Positions 22,386-33,699 of a stretch of DNA of 64,000 bases are shown here, one piece after another; the stretch's first letter is position 1, and every line of letters begins with the position of its first letter. Made by a program: the position numbers and the translations under genes. Origin of the DNA: Cyrtodaria siliqua (lineage: Eukaryota > Mollusca > Bivalvia > Adapedonta > Hiatellidae). The stretch covers positions 72,001 through 136,000 of the forward strand of contig JAWPHD010001340.1 of NCBI GenBank assembly GCA_037043455.1, read 5' to 3'. The notes under the pieces are model-generated. The model did not search any database, had not been told where the DNA came from, and was given only the letters and a program-made list of their open reading frames with translations.

Positions 22386-22425
22386 CCTCCCCCCCCCCCC
22401 ACCCCCACCCCCCCAGCCCCGGCAA
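22386..22425. repeat. Poly-C tract
   Basis: Runs of C broken by A. Such tracts are prone to sequencing error. Confidence 0.9.
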
Positions 22426-23727
22426 GAAAAATTAAATGACGGTATTTATTACCCTGCATCGGGTCTTTTTCCTCTGATTTCAGACCTTAAGAGGTAAATC
22501 CACACCCGGTATTATCCAGAATGGTCGACAACAAATAATCATTATAATTTTATAAGCAAATAATTTAACGGCAATCAGATTGCTCTGGATGAGCCATGTA
22601 AACACATTATTCAATGTCAGTGTCCTGATAATTTCTCTTTTCTTTGAGTGTTATGGTTAAAATGATCCAGATAGGTGTGCTGTTGTATTTAAATTATAAG
22701 TAAATTGCATATTTGGGTATACGCTGATGTATAAACCAAATAAACCGTGTTGGTCTCACATTGGTTGAGCCTCGGGCTCACATAGGTTGAGCCTCGGAAA
22801 AACTACCATTTTTCTAGTCACATAGGGATTCAAGTTAAATGTTTTATAACGCCAATAGTGAAAGATTTGAGAAATTATTGGATCAGTAAGTCTGTTGCTC
22901 TATAGAAATGTTAGAAATTACTTTATTCTTTTGATATAATTCTATATAGTGCAAAGGAAACTATATTAATTGAGAAACTTGGTCAAAAACATGAAAAAAT
23001 TACATCCCGAGATAGCTGTAATGGCTATGGGTTCTCTTATTCCATAGTGAGAAGGCAGTTATAATTTTTTTCTGAATATATGATATGTGTGAAACCTTTC
23101 TGCAAAGTTTCATGAATATGTGAATCTGCAGACACATACTATTAGACTTTGAAAATATTGGAATCTTCTCGGATTTGGTCAAAATGACCCAAAAACGGAC
23201 TTTTTCAAGAAAAGTCGAATGTCTGTAGGAAATAAAGCATTGGTGATTTTGAATATGTTGTGTCATTTGTGTCTAATATATACTTGTAAGATTCCAACAG
23301 GCTAATTTTTGACAGTTTTAGATTTTTATTTTTCAAAATATAATAATTGAAATTTCAAAAATGATATAAAATAAACCCACGAGGGCCTGCGTCTACAAAT
23401 AACATGCTGTTCAGTTAGAAATTGCATATCGCAATGTGTAAATGTGTATTTATGTTTAGCACCAATACTATTACTGACTATAAGAAATCAATTTGGCTCC
23501 AAATATTACTTATTATTTTTTTATGATATTTTCAGTATACCCCTTGTCACCACTGCGGGTAGTTTGTTCATACAGGTTGTCGCAATGAAGGTGCCTAGAC
23601 TCGAACACCAATATCTTCCCCAGTCTTCGATGAATGGCGATGGTATTCTGGATTTTTCAAGTTGACATGTAAGTTGATACTCACATGTAATTATAAATTG
23701 TTTTAAAACCAAATCTAGGGCATATAG

Positions 23728-24191
23728 GACTTGGACCGGTAACCAGAGAGGTCAAAAGTTGAAAATGGTCGTACTCGAAAGTAGTACCATCAGTGGTGTT
23801 ATTTGGGACTGTGTAATTGATTTAGTACATAAAAGAGGTACGTATATTTACTGTTTTTGTTTTGAGGATAGATTTCCTAAGATATGGGTGCAAAAAGCAA
23901 AGGAATCAGTCATCAGAGTGCTGAGTGGTACTACTTTGTATGAGGTAAGATTTTAAACAAAATGAGGTGTGGTTCGGCTGTTGTTGTCAAAAAAGGTCAT
24001 CTACTTTCATTTTGAGCTAAATGCTGGTGCATAGAGCAGTTATGGTCATTGTTGTTTTGCTATTTTTGTGTTTTGTCGTCACGTATATACATTTTAATGG
24101 ATATTTGAAGTGTCACGGAGCATTAGGGTAAGTGTTATTCTGTGTAGAGCTAACATTACGGTCTATGTGAAAACAATGGTGGTCCAAATCC
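23728..24191 (+). repeat. 464-bp segment, near-identical copy 2
   Basis: Partner of 20731-21194. Flanks differ on both sides, so the boundaries are sharp. The two visible differences are CATCTACTTTC for CATCTTCTTTC and GCATAGAG for GCAAAGAG. Confidence 0.9.
23765..23944 (+). CDS. Possible first coding exon, unidentified (copy 2)
   Basis: Identical peptide to the exon at 20768-20947, with the same donor site. One of the two may be a duplicate that is not spliced into any product. Function is not assigned. Confidence 0.3.
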
Positions 24192-24514
24192 ATCTTGGGT
24201 GACAGCTTGACCATACAACACAAATTTGTCTATCCATCAAAATATTTCATAGAATAATATTCTAGTCTAGATTTGAAACAGTTTAATGACAATTGAACAC
24301 AATATTATATATTTTGAATGGATCGACTCTCTAAGACTTTTGTAGGTCGCCCAAGATCGCCAATTTGGCTAAAACTATGTCAAACTTATGGAAATTTACA
24401 TGTCTAACAATCGTGCAAATATTCATACAGTCTTTAAGTTTCCCATCAAACCTTGCATTCTCAGTACTTTCAGTACTTTGATTATAATCAAGTCTTTTTT
24501 TGTATCCTTAACAT

Positions 24515-24800
24515 TACTTCGCTTCTTGCCAGGCTTCTGCCACGTCACTGAGGGCATTCTTGGTGACTCTGTATGATTTTTATTTTATATTTATAATCTT
24601 CTCTGTTCTATAATTAGGTCGCCTATTAAAGCGTCCTAGTTTGGTGGAGATTTTCTTATTTATACTATCCCGTTAAACTGGAATGACAATATGGTAATAG
24701 TGAGGTTTGGTGCAATATGTAACTGCTTTAAACACCCAGTGGCCTTGCTGCAAGTAATCGTCCCAAGGCGAACCCCATATTGTCTTGGAACTGCAGAAAC
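24515..24800 (+). mobile_element. Naiad copy E, degenerate 3' UTR
   Basis: Follows GCTTCTGCCACGTCACTGAG, GGAATGACAATATGG, GTGAGGTTTGGTGCA and CCCAGTGGCC in the order of the Naiad UTR. It faces copy F tail-to-tail. Confidence 0.65.
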
Positions 24801-25329
24801 ATTGACCCGTTTTATGGATTCGGGCATAAGGTAAGTGTGAGATTTGGTATACCCTTAAAAACATATAAAAAGATCGGACAGGGAATGTAGCATTTAAGGA
24901 GGACAGTCAAGCACAAAACACAAAAACAAACACGCAAACAGACAAACAAAAAGGCAAAAGTAATAACAAATGCAAACGACATCACAAATTCAAGAGGGTT
25001 GACAATAGGGTTACCGCCTTGGAACGGTCAGTGGCAAAGTAGGTCACTGGTGGTTTAAACCGGTTCTAGTGTGCACCAAACCTCACACTTACCCTACTGT
25101 CATCCCATTCAAACAGGACAGTGTAAATAAAGAAATCATCCTCGCTATGATCTAATCTCTAACCAACAAGGCAGCATCAATAGGCAATATAAGTAAAACA
25201 CAAATATGCTCGTGTAAATATAATACAAAAAAACAATAGCCTAGAAAGCCACACTGAAGGTACTCATTGACTTGGCAGAAGCCAGAGCAACAAGAGAATA
25301 AACCATTAAGGGCACGACAAGAAAAATCA

Positions 25330-25392
25330 TAGGCAAACATCAAACACCACCGTCCCAATGGGTTTAAGGTAGGCGTCATCATAGGGTCCACA
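25330..25392 (-). promoter_or_regulatory. SECIS-like hairpin of Naiad copy F
   Basis: On the minus strand AUGA (25382-25379), 12 nt including GACGCCUACC, AAA, CCC/GGG mini-helix with AUU loop, GGUGGUGUU, and UGAU (25342-25339). In this copy the element lies inside the extended reading frame. Confidence 0.6.
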
Positions 25393-26451
25393 GCCTGTCC
25401 GGTCATCGTACAGTTAAAGAGGAAAGCATAGTGGCGAACTGTAAAAGGGTCCACCACCAAGCATGCAGTACGTTGCAAAATGATAGGGTTATAACCTCTT
25501 TTGATAAACTTTTTAACAAGTTTAACAAAGATAGCATGAAAGTGATCATGACCAAGAATTAATATTACGAAGTTTATAAATTACATCACCACAGAAGTCA
25601 GGTTGTGATAGTCCTTGTCGCAGAAGAGTCCTTAAATTATTTTTATATTTGGAAAGAAGATCAGGGTTACGATAATAAAATTTTGCAAAGGTTTTACGAA
25701 GTTTATGGTAACGGTATCCCTGATTGAGTAGCTTTTTAGTTATACAAAGATTACGAATATTAAAGTCCTCAACTCGAGTACAAACTCTTGAAAAACGAAT
25801 AAGTTGAGACACATACACCCCATAAGAAGTTGCTCGGGGAACATCCCCATCCAAGTGGGGATAATTAACAATGTCAAAATTAAAATCATCTCTCTTGTCA
25901 TAGATTTTGCTAATTATTTCACCATTTACAATCGAGAGATCTAAATCAAGAAAAGAAGTGTTATTATCAGATATATTAGCTTTGTTAAGCTGAAGTTCGT
26001 TAGGATAAATATTATTAACCATAGTTGTAAAGAAAGGGTTGTCAATGTTCAATATGTCATCCAGTTACCGAGAGGTGTCATTAAAGGCTTCAATAACATC
26101 TGCCTGGGTATCTGGTGAAAGACTCTACATGAAATCTCTTTCATAGCAAAATAAAAACAAATCTGCGACAAGTGGTGCACAGTTCGTACCCATAGTGATA
26201 CCAACAATTTGTCTATAAACGGTGGTTCCATACCTGAAGCAAATATCTTCACAAATTTAATAGCAAGTTCACATAGTATCATTGTCTAAACTGCTGTTAG
26301 TAAAAAACGCATTAATATTATTACATGTCAAAAATGTAGTATTTGCTCTAGCAAATGTTATTTGCATAAGAGGAATTAGCTTGTCTTTAATAAGGTGATG
26401 TGGTAAGGTTGTATATAGTGTAGAGAAGTCATAAGTGCTTATTGATGAAAC

Positions 26452-26566
26452 TTGACCAACAAGGCAGACTTAACTTATCATTGCGGGGATTTCTTTATTT
26501 ACTCTGTCCTGTTTTAATGGGATGACAGTAGGGTAAGTGTGAGGTTTGGTGCACCCTAGAAATTTC
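26452..26566 (+). mobile_element. Inverted Naiad UTR piece inside copy F
   Basis: AACAAGGCAGACTTAACTTA then GCGGGGATTTCTTTATTTAC up to GGTGCACCCTAGAA is the Naiad UTR in the plus sense, opposite to its host copy F. It joins directly to the R1 array. Confidence 0.8.
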
Positions 26567-27627
26567 TCCTCGTGCTACGAATCAGTAGTGTTATTTTTAC
26601 TGGTCCTTTGGGACCAACGAGCCCAATATAGGCGGCTTTGAAGTAGAATATCGCTTAAGCCGGTGCTACGGGACGTGAGAGATGTTGCTTCTTTCATAAC
26701 CTCTCATGAACAGACTCAATAAATCCGAGTCTGCTGCTTTATTCTCTTAATTGTGTTTGTTGCTCCCAAAGGATCACGTTTATCAATATTTATTAACATT
26801 CACACTAGCGTTCGTTTAGTGCAGTGTGGCGGCTGTAAAAAGTCTCCCCGTGCTACGAATCAGTAAGTTATTTTTACTGGTCCTTTGGGACCAACGAGCC
26901 CAATATAGGTGACTTTGAGGTAGAATACCGTTTAAGCCGGTGCTACGGGGCGTGAGAGGTGTTGATTCTTTCATTACATCTCATGAACAGACTCAATAAA
27001 TCCGAGTCTGATGCTTTATTCTCTTAATTGTGTTTGTTGCTCCCAAAGGATCACGTTTATCAATATTTATTAACATTCACACTAGCATTCGTTTAGTGCA
27101 GTGTGGCGGCCGTAAAATGTCTCCCCGTGCTACGAATAAGTAGTGTTATTTTTACTAGTCCTTTGGGACCAACGAGCCCAATATAGGCCGCTTTGGAGTA
27201 GAATACCGCTTAAGCCGGTGCTAGGGGGCGTGAGAGGTGTTGCTTTTTCATTACTTCTCATGAACAGACTCAATAGAACCGAGTCTGCTGCTTTATTCTC
27301 TTACGTGTGTTTGTTGCTCCCAAAGGATCACCTTTACCAGTATTTATTAACATTCACACTAGCGTTCCTTTAGTGCATTGTGGCGGCTTTAAAAATTGTC
27401 CCCGTGCTACGAATCAGTAGTGTTACTTTTACTGGTCCTTTGGGTCCAACGAGCCCAATATAGGTGGCTTTGAAGTAGTATACCGCTTAAGCCGGTGTAA
27501 GAGGGCGTGAGAGGCGTTGTTTCTTTCATTACTTCTCATGAACAGGCTCAATAAAACCTAGTCTGCTGCTTTATTCTCTTAATTGTGTTTGTTGCTCCCA
27601 AAGGATCACCTTTATCTATATTTATGT
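26567..27627 (-). repeat. R1 tandem array, four units of about 277 bp
   Basis: Unit starts at about 26567, 26846, 27121 and 27398 (spacing 279, 275, 277). The last is partial. Each has TGGTCC/GGACCA, GCTTAAGC, the GAGAGGTG/TACTTCTC stem and CAGACTC/GAGTCTG. Units are similar but not identical. Short open frames across it are not genes. Confidence 0.9.
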
Positions 27628-28914
27628 TTTGAAAATTTTAACAAGAACGTCTCCTGAATATTTTACAGACCAAAATAAATTCCAGAGTTTTCATAGGTTT
27701 TATCACAATATAGTTTAACGTGATCTTTAACGGCAGTAAGACAAGAAGTTAAAAGTTTGGAGATGTTTGATGTGGTGCAGGCACTAAATTAGGAATCCAG
27801 TACATAGTAGGCAGTTTATTTTGCTTATCGAAAGTAGTGCACCGAATGATATATGTGGAAACAACATCATCCTCAGTAGAATTAACTGGAGTATACAAAT
27901 TGGTGCTGCCGAGTTCCAGAGATAAAACATTGACGTAATGTAGGCGTTAAATAATAATTACATTATTAGCAGAAACAAAAACAAATGTATTATGAAATTC
28001 CTGAATTCCCAATTTTAAATTACGAAAGGAAAACCTAGGTCTCGGAGGAAGTATAGAGGGCTTTGCTTTATAAAAGTTAATGCGTGTATCTATAATTTTA
28101 AGAATTGACTTTTCCAAGTAGAAAGCGAGTCCGCATGTTCTCTACGACACAATTTTATACGAAAATCCTCAATGGAGAGGGCGATCTCGGCACGACAGGC
28201 ATTAAAATCAAAAGTTGAAGGTAATCTATATTTAGGACCTTTCGAAAATAAATGCCGAATACGTTTATTAACAATATCAAAATTACCAGTGATGACATGA
28301 CCTGCTGGAGCATAGCAACATTTTATGTGTTGCATTCACATTCCTTAGGAGTATTATGTACTATATCAAGGTCAGAAACTATTTTGTTGTAGTTAAAAAT
28401 AATATTTCTAATAGGCTTTTTGTATTTATAACAAATTACAGGACTTTCGGAATTTTTGAAATATTTTAGGATAGAATAAACTACATGAGTATCTCGAAAA
28501 ATACTAGACATGTCATTGAAATTAATACCTTTATTAATATATAGTAGTTTTAGAAAATGCCTGAGGTGATCAGACTCCTTGTTAATATGGCGTCGGAGAA
28601 CATGTTGTGTGTAGCTTTGAACTACCCTCGATGGAGTGTTTTACAAGTGGCCTTTCCAATTATGTTTTGGATGTGCTGTAAATGCTGCACTGCCTGTTTG
28701 ACTTTTTATATACTTTTATCTGTACACAATTGTATTGACTATTGTATATTAACGGCGGCCATTTATATGACGGGTGACTTAAATCGTACAAAATGAACTT
28801 CAGGCTACCATAAGAAATGCTAATGGTGAAAATCGGTTTGGTTGTTTTTGGGCAGAAACAGTTCATTATAAGTAAATGCTGTTGGGTGGTGACAGACGAC
28901 ATAACATAATAAAC

Positions 28915-28990
28915 GATATCACAACAGTTTCGACTCGCTCAAAAACTGTCAAAATATGTCAGAAATGGCGGCCATCTTGGATGGCGGATA
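28915..28990. repeat. Short repeat shared with 4550-4620
   Basis: ACAACAGTTTCG, AAAACTGTCAAAATAT and GCCATCTTGGAT recur in the same order at 4550-4620. Identity unknown. Confidence 0.5.
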
Positions 28991-29239
28991 ATCTTGATTT
29001 GTTTAAACTTTAGCCTAGAAATTATCTTGGATGGCAAATTGAACTTATTTGTAAGAAAACTGAATGACAGTGTGTCTTACCTTCGGGAAATTTGGTTGAA
29101 TTCGCTTTTGGAATTTCTTAAAAGTAGATGTTGATGGGCGGACAGCAGACGACGGACGAGTACCACAGAGATCACAATATCACACTTGATAATTTGATTC
29201 AGGTCAATTCAAATTGCAAAGCAATACTTCCAAACACAT

Positions 29240-29675
29240 CCTGACTAGTCGTACCCTTAACGGTTTATTCTATCGTTGCTCTATCTTCTGCCAATTCATT
29301 GAGTACTTACTTTGTGGCCTTTTAGGTGGGGGGCGGGTGTTTGTGGGTGATGGGGGCGGTTATATTATATATATATGAACATTTATGTGTTTTACTTATA
29401 TTGCCTATTAATGCTGTCTAGTTAGTAAGAGATTATAACTTGGCGGGGATATTTTTATTAACACTGTCCCGGTTATTGGTATGAAAATAGTAAGAGTGAG
29501 GTTTGGTGCACCCTACAACCTGGTTTAAACCCCATCGGGTCCCTTTTTTGCCACTGACCATTCCAATGCGGTAGCCAGCATTTGTGTGTGTGATGTCTTA
29601 TTTTGCCTTTTTTCATTTTAAAGTTACTTTTTGTTTCGATGTGTTTGTACTTTTCCTGTTTTTATATCTTCTTTT
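29240..29675 (+). mobile_element. Naiad copy G, 3' UTR
   Basis: Begins GTCGTACCCTTAACGGTTTA and runs through TTGGTATGAAAATAG, GAGGTTTGGTGCACCCTAC, CCTGGTTTAAACCCC and CCACTGACCATTCC to a terminal TTTTATATCTTC. Confidence 0.75.
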
Positions 29676-29794
29676 ACATAAAGCGCTCCTTGGCGTTCAC
29701 AATCCTATTGTGAGGCATTTTATAAATGACAACAGGAAAATAGCAATACGATGAACATTTTCATAAAAAGAGTATGAATGGAGAAACTAGAAAA

Positions 29795-30110
29795 TCGCCG
29801 AACGCGATAAATATAAAAGATATTTCAGTCTCAGTTTGATTGAGACTTGTTCATGAACGGTAGTGAAAAATGCTAGATACCGTTCATGCCCTCTAAAACT
29901 GAGTTGATCAGAACTCAGTATTTAAAATGTCAATAGTACGACAATTTTAGCCATCCTGAAATGTATGCATATGACGGTGAACATGAATGCATATGACGGT
30001 GAACATGAAACCTTCAGTGTGTCAGCGGCGTATGGTCCCATGTTTTGTCCTAAACGAGAAAAGAATGGGCGAAATAAGGAAAATGGAATTTAATTGGGAA
30101 CAGAGATTAT
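29795..30110 (+). mobile_element. R1 subfamily 2 (left part)
   Basis: Hairpins AGTCTC/GAGACT (29827-29847) and ATGAACGGTA/TACCGTTCAT (29853-29887, ten perfect pairs). Then GAACTCAGTATTTAAAAT and GCATATGACGGTGAACATG (present twice). Continues after Naiad H at 30438. The longer relative at 60605-61035 shows the uninterrupted order. Confidence 0.75.
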
Positions 30111-30111
30111 T

Positions 30112-30437
30112 GAATACAGATATAAAAATTGAAAAGGAAAAGCAGCATTCAAAGACGACGGTCAACCACAAACACACACAGAAACACAGAAAAAAATTAA
30201 AGATGAATAAAAGGCCAAATAAGAAATCACAAACACAAACGAGTTGACAATAGGGCTACCGCCTTGGAACGGTCAGTGGCAAAACAGGTCGCTGGAGGTT
30301 TAAATCAGATTCTAAGGTGCACCAAACCTCACACTTACCCTACTGTCAACACAATAAAACGGGACAGTGTAAATAAAGAAATCCCCGCCATGAACTATTT
30401 TCTAACCAACAAGGCAGCATTAATAGGCGATATAAGG
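30112..30437 (-). mobile_element. Naiad copy H inserted in R1 subfamily 2
   Basis: Terminal AGATATAAAAATTGAAAAGG, AGGGCTACCGCC, AACGGTCAGTGGC, GGTGCACCAAACCTCAC, ending GCATTAATAGGCGATATAAG. The flanks join as in the uninterrupted R1 relative (GGGAACAGAGATTAT ... GAAAAGCCTGCG). Confidence 0.8.
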
Positions 30438-30570
30438 AAAAGCCTGCGTATCACAAGTAACAGTCAAAATACTACATTAATACATTATAAAAACACATCC
30501 TAAGCGTGATTAAACAATATTCAGAGCCTCTAAGGGCTGGATAAGTGGAACCACATATTTTAATTTAAAT
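30438..30570 (+). mobile_element. R1 subfamily 2 (right part)
   Basis: GCCTGCGTATCACAAGTAAC and the following AGGGCTGGATAAGTGGAACC are the reverse complement of 60605-60725. Confidence 0.65.
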
Positions 30571-30655
30571 TTGGAAAACGTAGTATTTGAGAATTTGTAC
30601 CACCGACAATTTGTACCAATCCTTGTTTATTGGCAAGATTACATTGGCACTACAT

Positions 30656-30888
30656 GCTTAATACTCATATACGACTACGCCACTGTTAATACTCATATAC
30701 GACTACGCCACTGTTAATACTCATATACGACTACGCCACTGTTAATACTCATATACGACTACGCCACTGTTAAAACTCATATACGACTACGCCACTGTTA
30801 ATACTCATATACGACTACGCCACTGTTAATACTCATATACGACTACGCCATTGTTAATACTCATATACGACTACGCCACTGTTTGTGT
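30656..30888. repeat. 28-bp minisatellite, eight units
   Basis: Unit TTAATACTCATATACGACTA followed by CGCCACTG. Units are almost identical (single changes in units four and seven). The paralogous site at about 4779 has one unit. Confidence 0.95.
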
Positions 30889-31149
30889 TTTGATCACTCT
30901 TGCTGTTAGGCTTGTGTCTGTCTTGGCAGTTTTCGCAATGCTATCATAGTCTCCGGCCGAAATCTAATCTTATATCTGTTCGGATGATATTGGTATAATG
31001 TTTCCATTTCCAGTTCCTATAATTACGCGTACTGGAGAAAGCCTTCATGTTTTCATTAAAGTGATCCGCTTGTAGGTAAAGGTTGCATGATTAGAACTGT
31101 TCAGTGTCAACATTTGTGTTGCGATGTTGAACTGTTTATTCATATGATT

Positions 31150-31367
31150 GTTTAAACATATTTCTTTTACATCGATTGTGAAACAATTTCTTGCAACTTA
31201 GATTAATCAATCTCGATGGCTTCCTGGGTAGGACCAGTACTAAGCAATGTGGATTAATTATCTTGCTCAAAGATAAATAATGTGACCGCGACGGAGGATC
31301 GAACCCACGACCTCTCGATCAGGAGTTCGGCGCTCTACCACTGGACCACGAACTCCACTGATACTTG
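31150..31367 (-). mobile_element. tRNA-derived SINE with 11-bp target duplication
   Basis: Minus strand: A box within GTGGTCCAGTGGTAGAGCG, B box GTGGGTTCGATCC (about 31296-31308), then a body ending in ATCGATGTAAAAG. Flanked by the direct repeat TTCATATGATT at 31139-31149 and 31368-31378, the duplication expected from LINE-driven insertion. The paralogous segment 4750-5588 lacks it. Not a tRNA gene: the ends do not pair as an acceptor stem. Confidence 0.88.
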
Positions 31368-31527
31368 TTCATATGATTCCGTTTACCACCACTACACATT
31401 CTCTTTAAAAGTGTTAAACAGAAGAAAATCACTAGTCTCCTGTCTGATTATTGTTATGTTATTAGCCATACCATGTAGCTTAACAATATCGATACTATGC
31501 AAACGTTAAGCCTATCAAACGATCAAA

Positions 31528-31600
31528 GTAGATATAAAAGTACAGGAAATGTAGCATTCAAGGATCACAGTCAACAAAAACACACACACACGCTCTGGTT
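31528..31600 (-). mobile_element. Naiad copy I, 72-bp terminal fragment
   Basis: AGATATAAAAGTACAGGAAA, TGTAGCATTCAAGGATCACA, then (CA)n. Compared with the empty site in 5150-5170 it is a clean insertion that fixes the 3' terminus of the family. Confidence 0.8.
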
Positions 31601-32619
31601 ACAATCGCTCTATGGATCCAATAAGTGGTAACATCGCAAATTTAATCTACTTATCATATTATTAATGCTTCACATGACTCGTTTAAGAAACAATTTCTAA
31701 ATATGTCAAACAAGTTGTTAGAGGATGGGCTCTCTATATTAATCATACTGTGTTACAGCCATTTAAAATATCCGAATGAAATAGCTGGCTTATGTCGACA
31801 CTTGATGCTTTTTTGTTGTTTGCAACCTTGTGTGTCTTTTTACCTGATTAAACATTGACATTCATAAGGAAATTGAAAACGAATCAGCAAACTAAGCATA
31901 TGGCCGTAAAAGTGTCTTTGAGAGATTTATTAGGCAATATCATTGCTGTTGTAAATATGTTTTTTATTCTCTATTGATTCATAGTACACATTCAGAAATG
32001 TTGACTGTCTAGTATTTAAGACATTTAGAACAAGGGACCATTCTGTACAATTTTATTTTATTTAAATCGTTAAGGCAAATTCATGGGTTTCCGGTGACGA
32101 TAGGGAATTCCAACACTTATACCGAGGGTTGGAATTCCCTATCTGAAAAAAATTAGTGGAATTCAAGTAAAACATAAAGATTCCGTGCTCTAAACAGGAG
32201 GGCCAAACTGGCACTGATCTCACATGATGATTTGTAAAGGTCAAAAAAGAGTATAATTTCATAACAGAATGAGATCACGTAGTCGATGATTTGTCATAGC
32301 AAATTCCGCAACCGCCTTAAAGTGTCCAGACCCAGTAGGTGTATATATGGTAATAGGGTGGGGAGCTCAAAGGTTTCCAAGTTATGACCAAGGGGCAATG
32401 TCTCAAGGGAGAGAGTTGGACCCCACGGCCAATGCTGTTTGGATGGTTTTATTCGTCTGTTCATGCCCATTAAGTGTATCTATGTGGTTGTAGGGTGGGA
32501 ATCTCAACGGTTTCCAAGTTGTGACCCAGAGGTTATTTCATCCGTGTTTGGGACGAACCCTAGAGGCGGTGCTAGTTGGATTCTCAGTAAGTGTATAACT
32601 GTGGTTTTAGGGATGAAAA

Positions 32620-33400
32620 TCGTTTAAGATTTTCCCTACATAAGTGTAAAACATATGATTACTGGGATGGGGCAAAACTTTAACCCTTGGTCTCTATTTG
32701 AACAAACGTGATAGAGTACAATAAGCTTATTGTACATGCAAAATATTAAAACTCTAGCTCATATAGTTTCAGAGAGGAAGTTTTTTTAAAAAACTAAATT
32801 CAAATATCTTAACTCGTACGTATAGCTATGAGCCCCTGGTGGTCAGATTTAACCCCATTGTCGCCATTTTAACACAATTATAGAGGACCATAAACTTATG
32901 TTGCATGCAATGTATGAAGCTTTATTCCTTGAGCTTTCAGAGAAGACGTGTATTTTTATGTTTTTATCTAAATAAGAAATGTGACTAATGGGGCCGTGCC
33001 AACTTTGACCTCACCGTCACCATTTGATCACAATGGTAGACGACCATAAGCTTATGGTAAACGCAAAATATTAAACCTCTGGCTATTGTAGTTTCAAAGT
33101 AGAAGAATATTTTTGGAAACATTCTCCTATCCAACAGTCTATAAAGCTATGACACCTGGGACGGGGCCAGATGTTAACCCAGTGGTCACACTTTGAAAAC
33201 CCTTGGCAGAGAACCATAAACTGATGTAATATGCATTATATGAGACGGTTATGCTTTGTGGTTTTGGGGAAGCAGATTTTTTTCCAGTTTTTACCTATAC
33301 AAGTCGATGTAAAACGTGCAAAATCTCCATATACAAACTTTGAACCCTCTACAGCCGTTTTTAATTTTACTGAAACGAAAATCACAAACTTGATAGTTTA
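32620..33400 (+). repeat. Diverged tandem repeat, units of about 155-165 bp
   Basis: Four anchors of the type GACCATAA(A/G)CTTATG at about 32720, 32887, 33043 and 33210, each followed by a (A/C)GCAAAATATTAAA-like stretch and GGTTTC(A/G)GAG. Units have drifted a lot. Non-coding. Confidence 0.7.
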
Positions 33401-33699
33401 GTCGCTAGCGTTCAATTCTAAATTAAAATTGTCAATATCTGTCTTGACCGTTCTGGAGAAGAATATTGTTTAATGTTTTGGCTATCTTTAACAATGGCGA
33501 CAATCTTGAATGTCGGATCAAAGAAACAAAATATTTTGTAGGTTCCAGCTCACTCTAAAGCATCCTTGGGAAATTTGAGTAATTGTTCCAGCGGTTTCAG
33601 AGAATGTGCTGCTGAAGCACGCCAACGTCCAGGACCACGCCACCAGACGAAATGCTATCGCATAAGCCCTGCTGGTCTTTGGCGTATAGGGCTTAATCA

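Larger units (their letters stand above)
25152..28645 (-). pseudogene. Naiad F RT protein, broken
   Basis: Minus-strand order: KYFKNSESPVICYKYKKPIR, then the CxC motif (PKECECNT) at about 28330, CYAPAGHVITGN, a lysine/arginine-rich RT start, NNVIII then TAA (27947-27949), IRCTTFDKQNKLPTMYW with Cys as TGC at 27839-27841, and after the insertion FLDLDLSI, PHLDGDVPRATSYGVY, RQGLSQPDF and GYNPIILQRTAC. The expected TAA stop is TTA here, so the frame stays open about 65 codons further, to 25152. The first exact catalytic blocks fall near the breakpoint. The CEC motif is the short linker between nuclease and RT reported for Naiads. Confidence 0.85.
24855..28650 (-). mobile_element. Naiad copy F, nearly complete except the 5' nuclease, interrupted
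   Basis: 3' terminus at 24855 (ATATAAAAAGATCGGACAGG on the given strand), UTR to about 25352, RT to 28645. The element is cut at 26452-27627 by a piece of Naiad UTR in the opposite orientation plus a four-unit R1 array. Intact copies show that the sequence on the two sides was once joined (GAAACTTGACC then TTTATTGAAAATT). The N-terminal GIY-YIG part is absent. Confidence 0.88.
30628..32022. repeat. Diverged segmental duplication, copy 2
   Basis: Same-orientation partner of 4750-5588, longer because of a 28-bp repeat expansion, a SINE insertion and a 72-bp Naiad tail insertion. The clean comparison with copy 1 marks each insertion exactly. Confidence 0.75.

Noticed and set aside
27143..27373. 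76-codon frame
   Set aside because: Lies wholly inside the R1 array and spans unit joints.
30656..30888. CRISPR-like array
   Set aside because: Repeats are contiguous without unique spacers, in a eukaryotic genome. It is a plain minisatellite.
31290..31358. tRNA gene on the minus strand
   Set aside because: A and B boxes are good, but there is no acceptor-stem pairing. It is followed by a SINE body and flanked by an 11-bp target duplication, so it is a SINE head.
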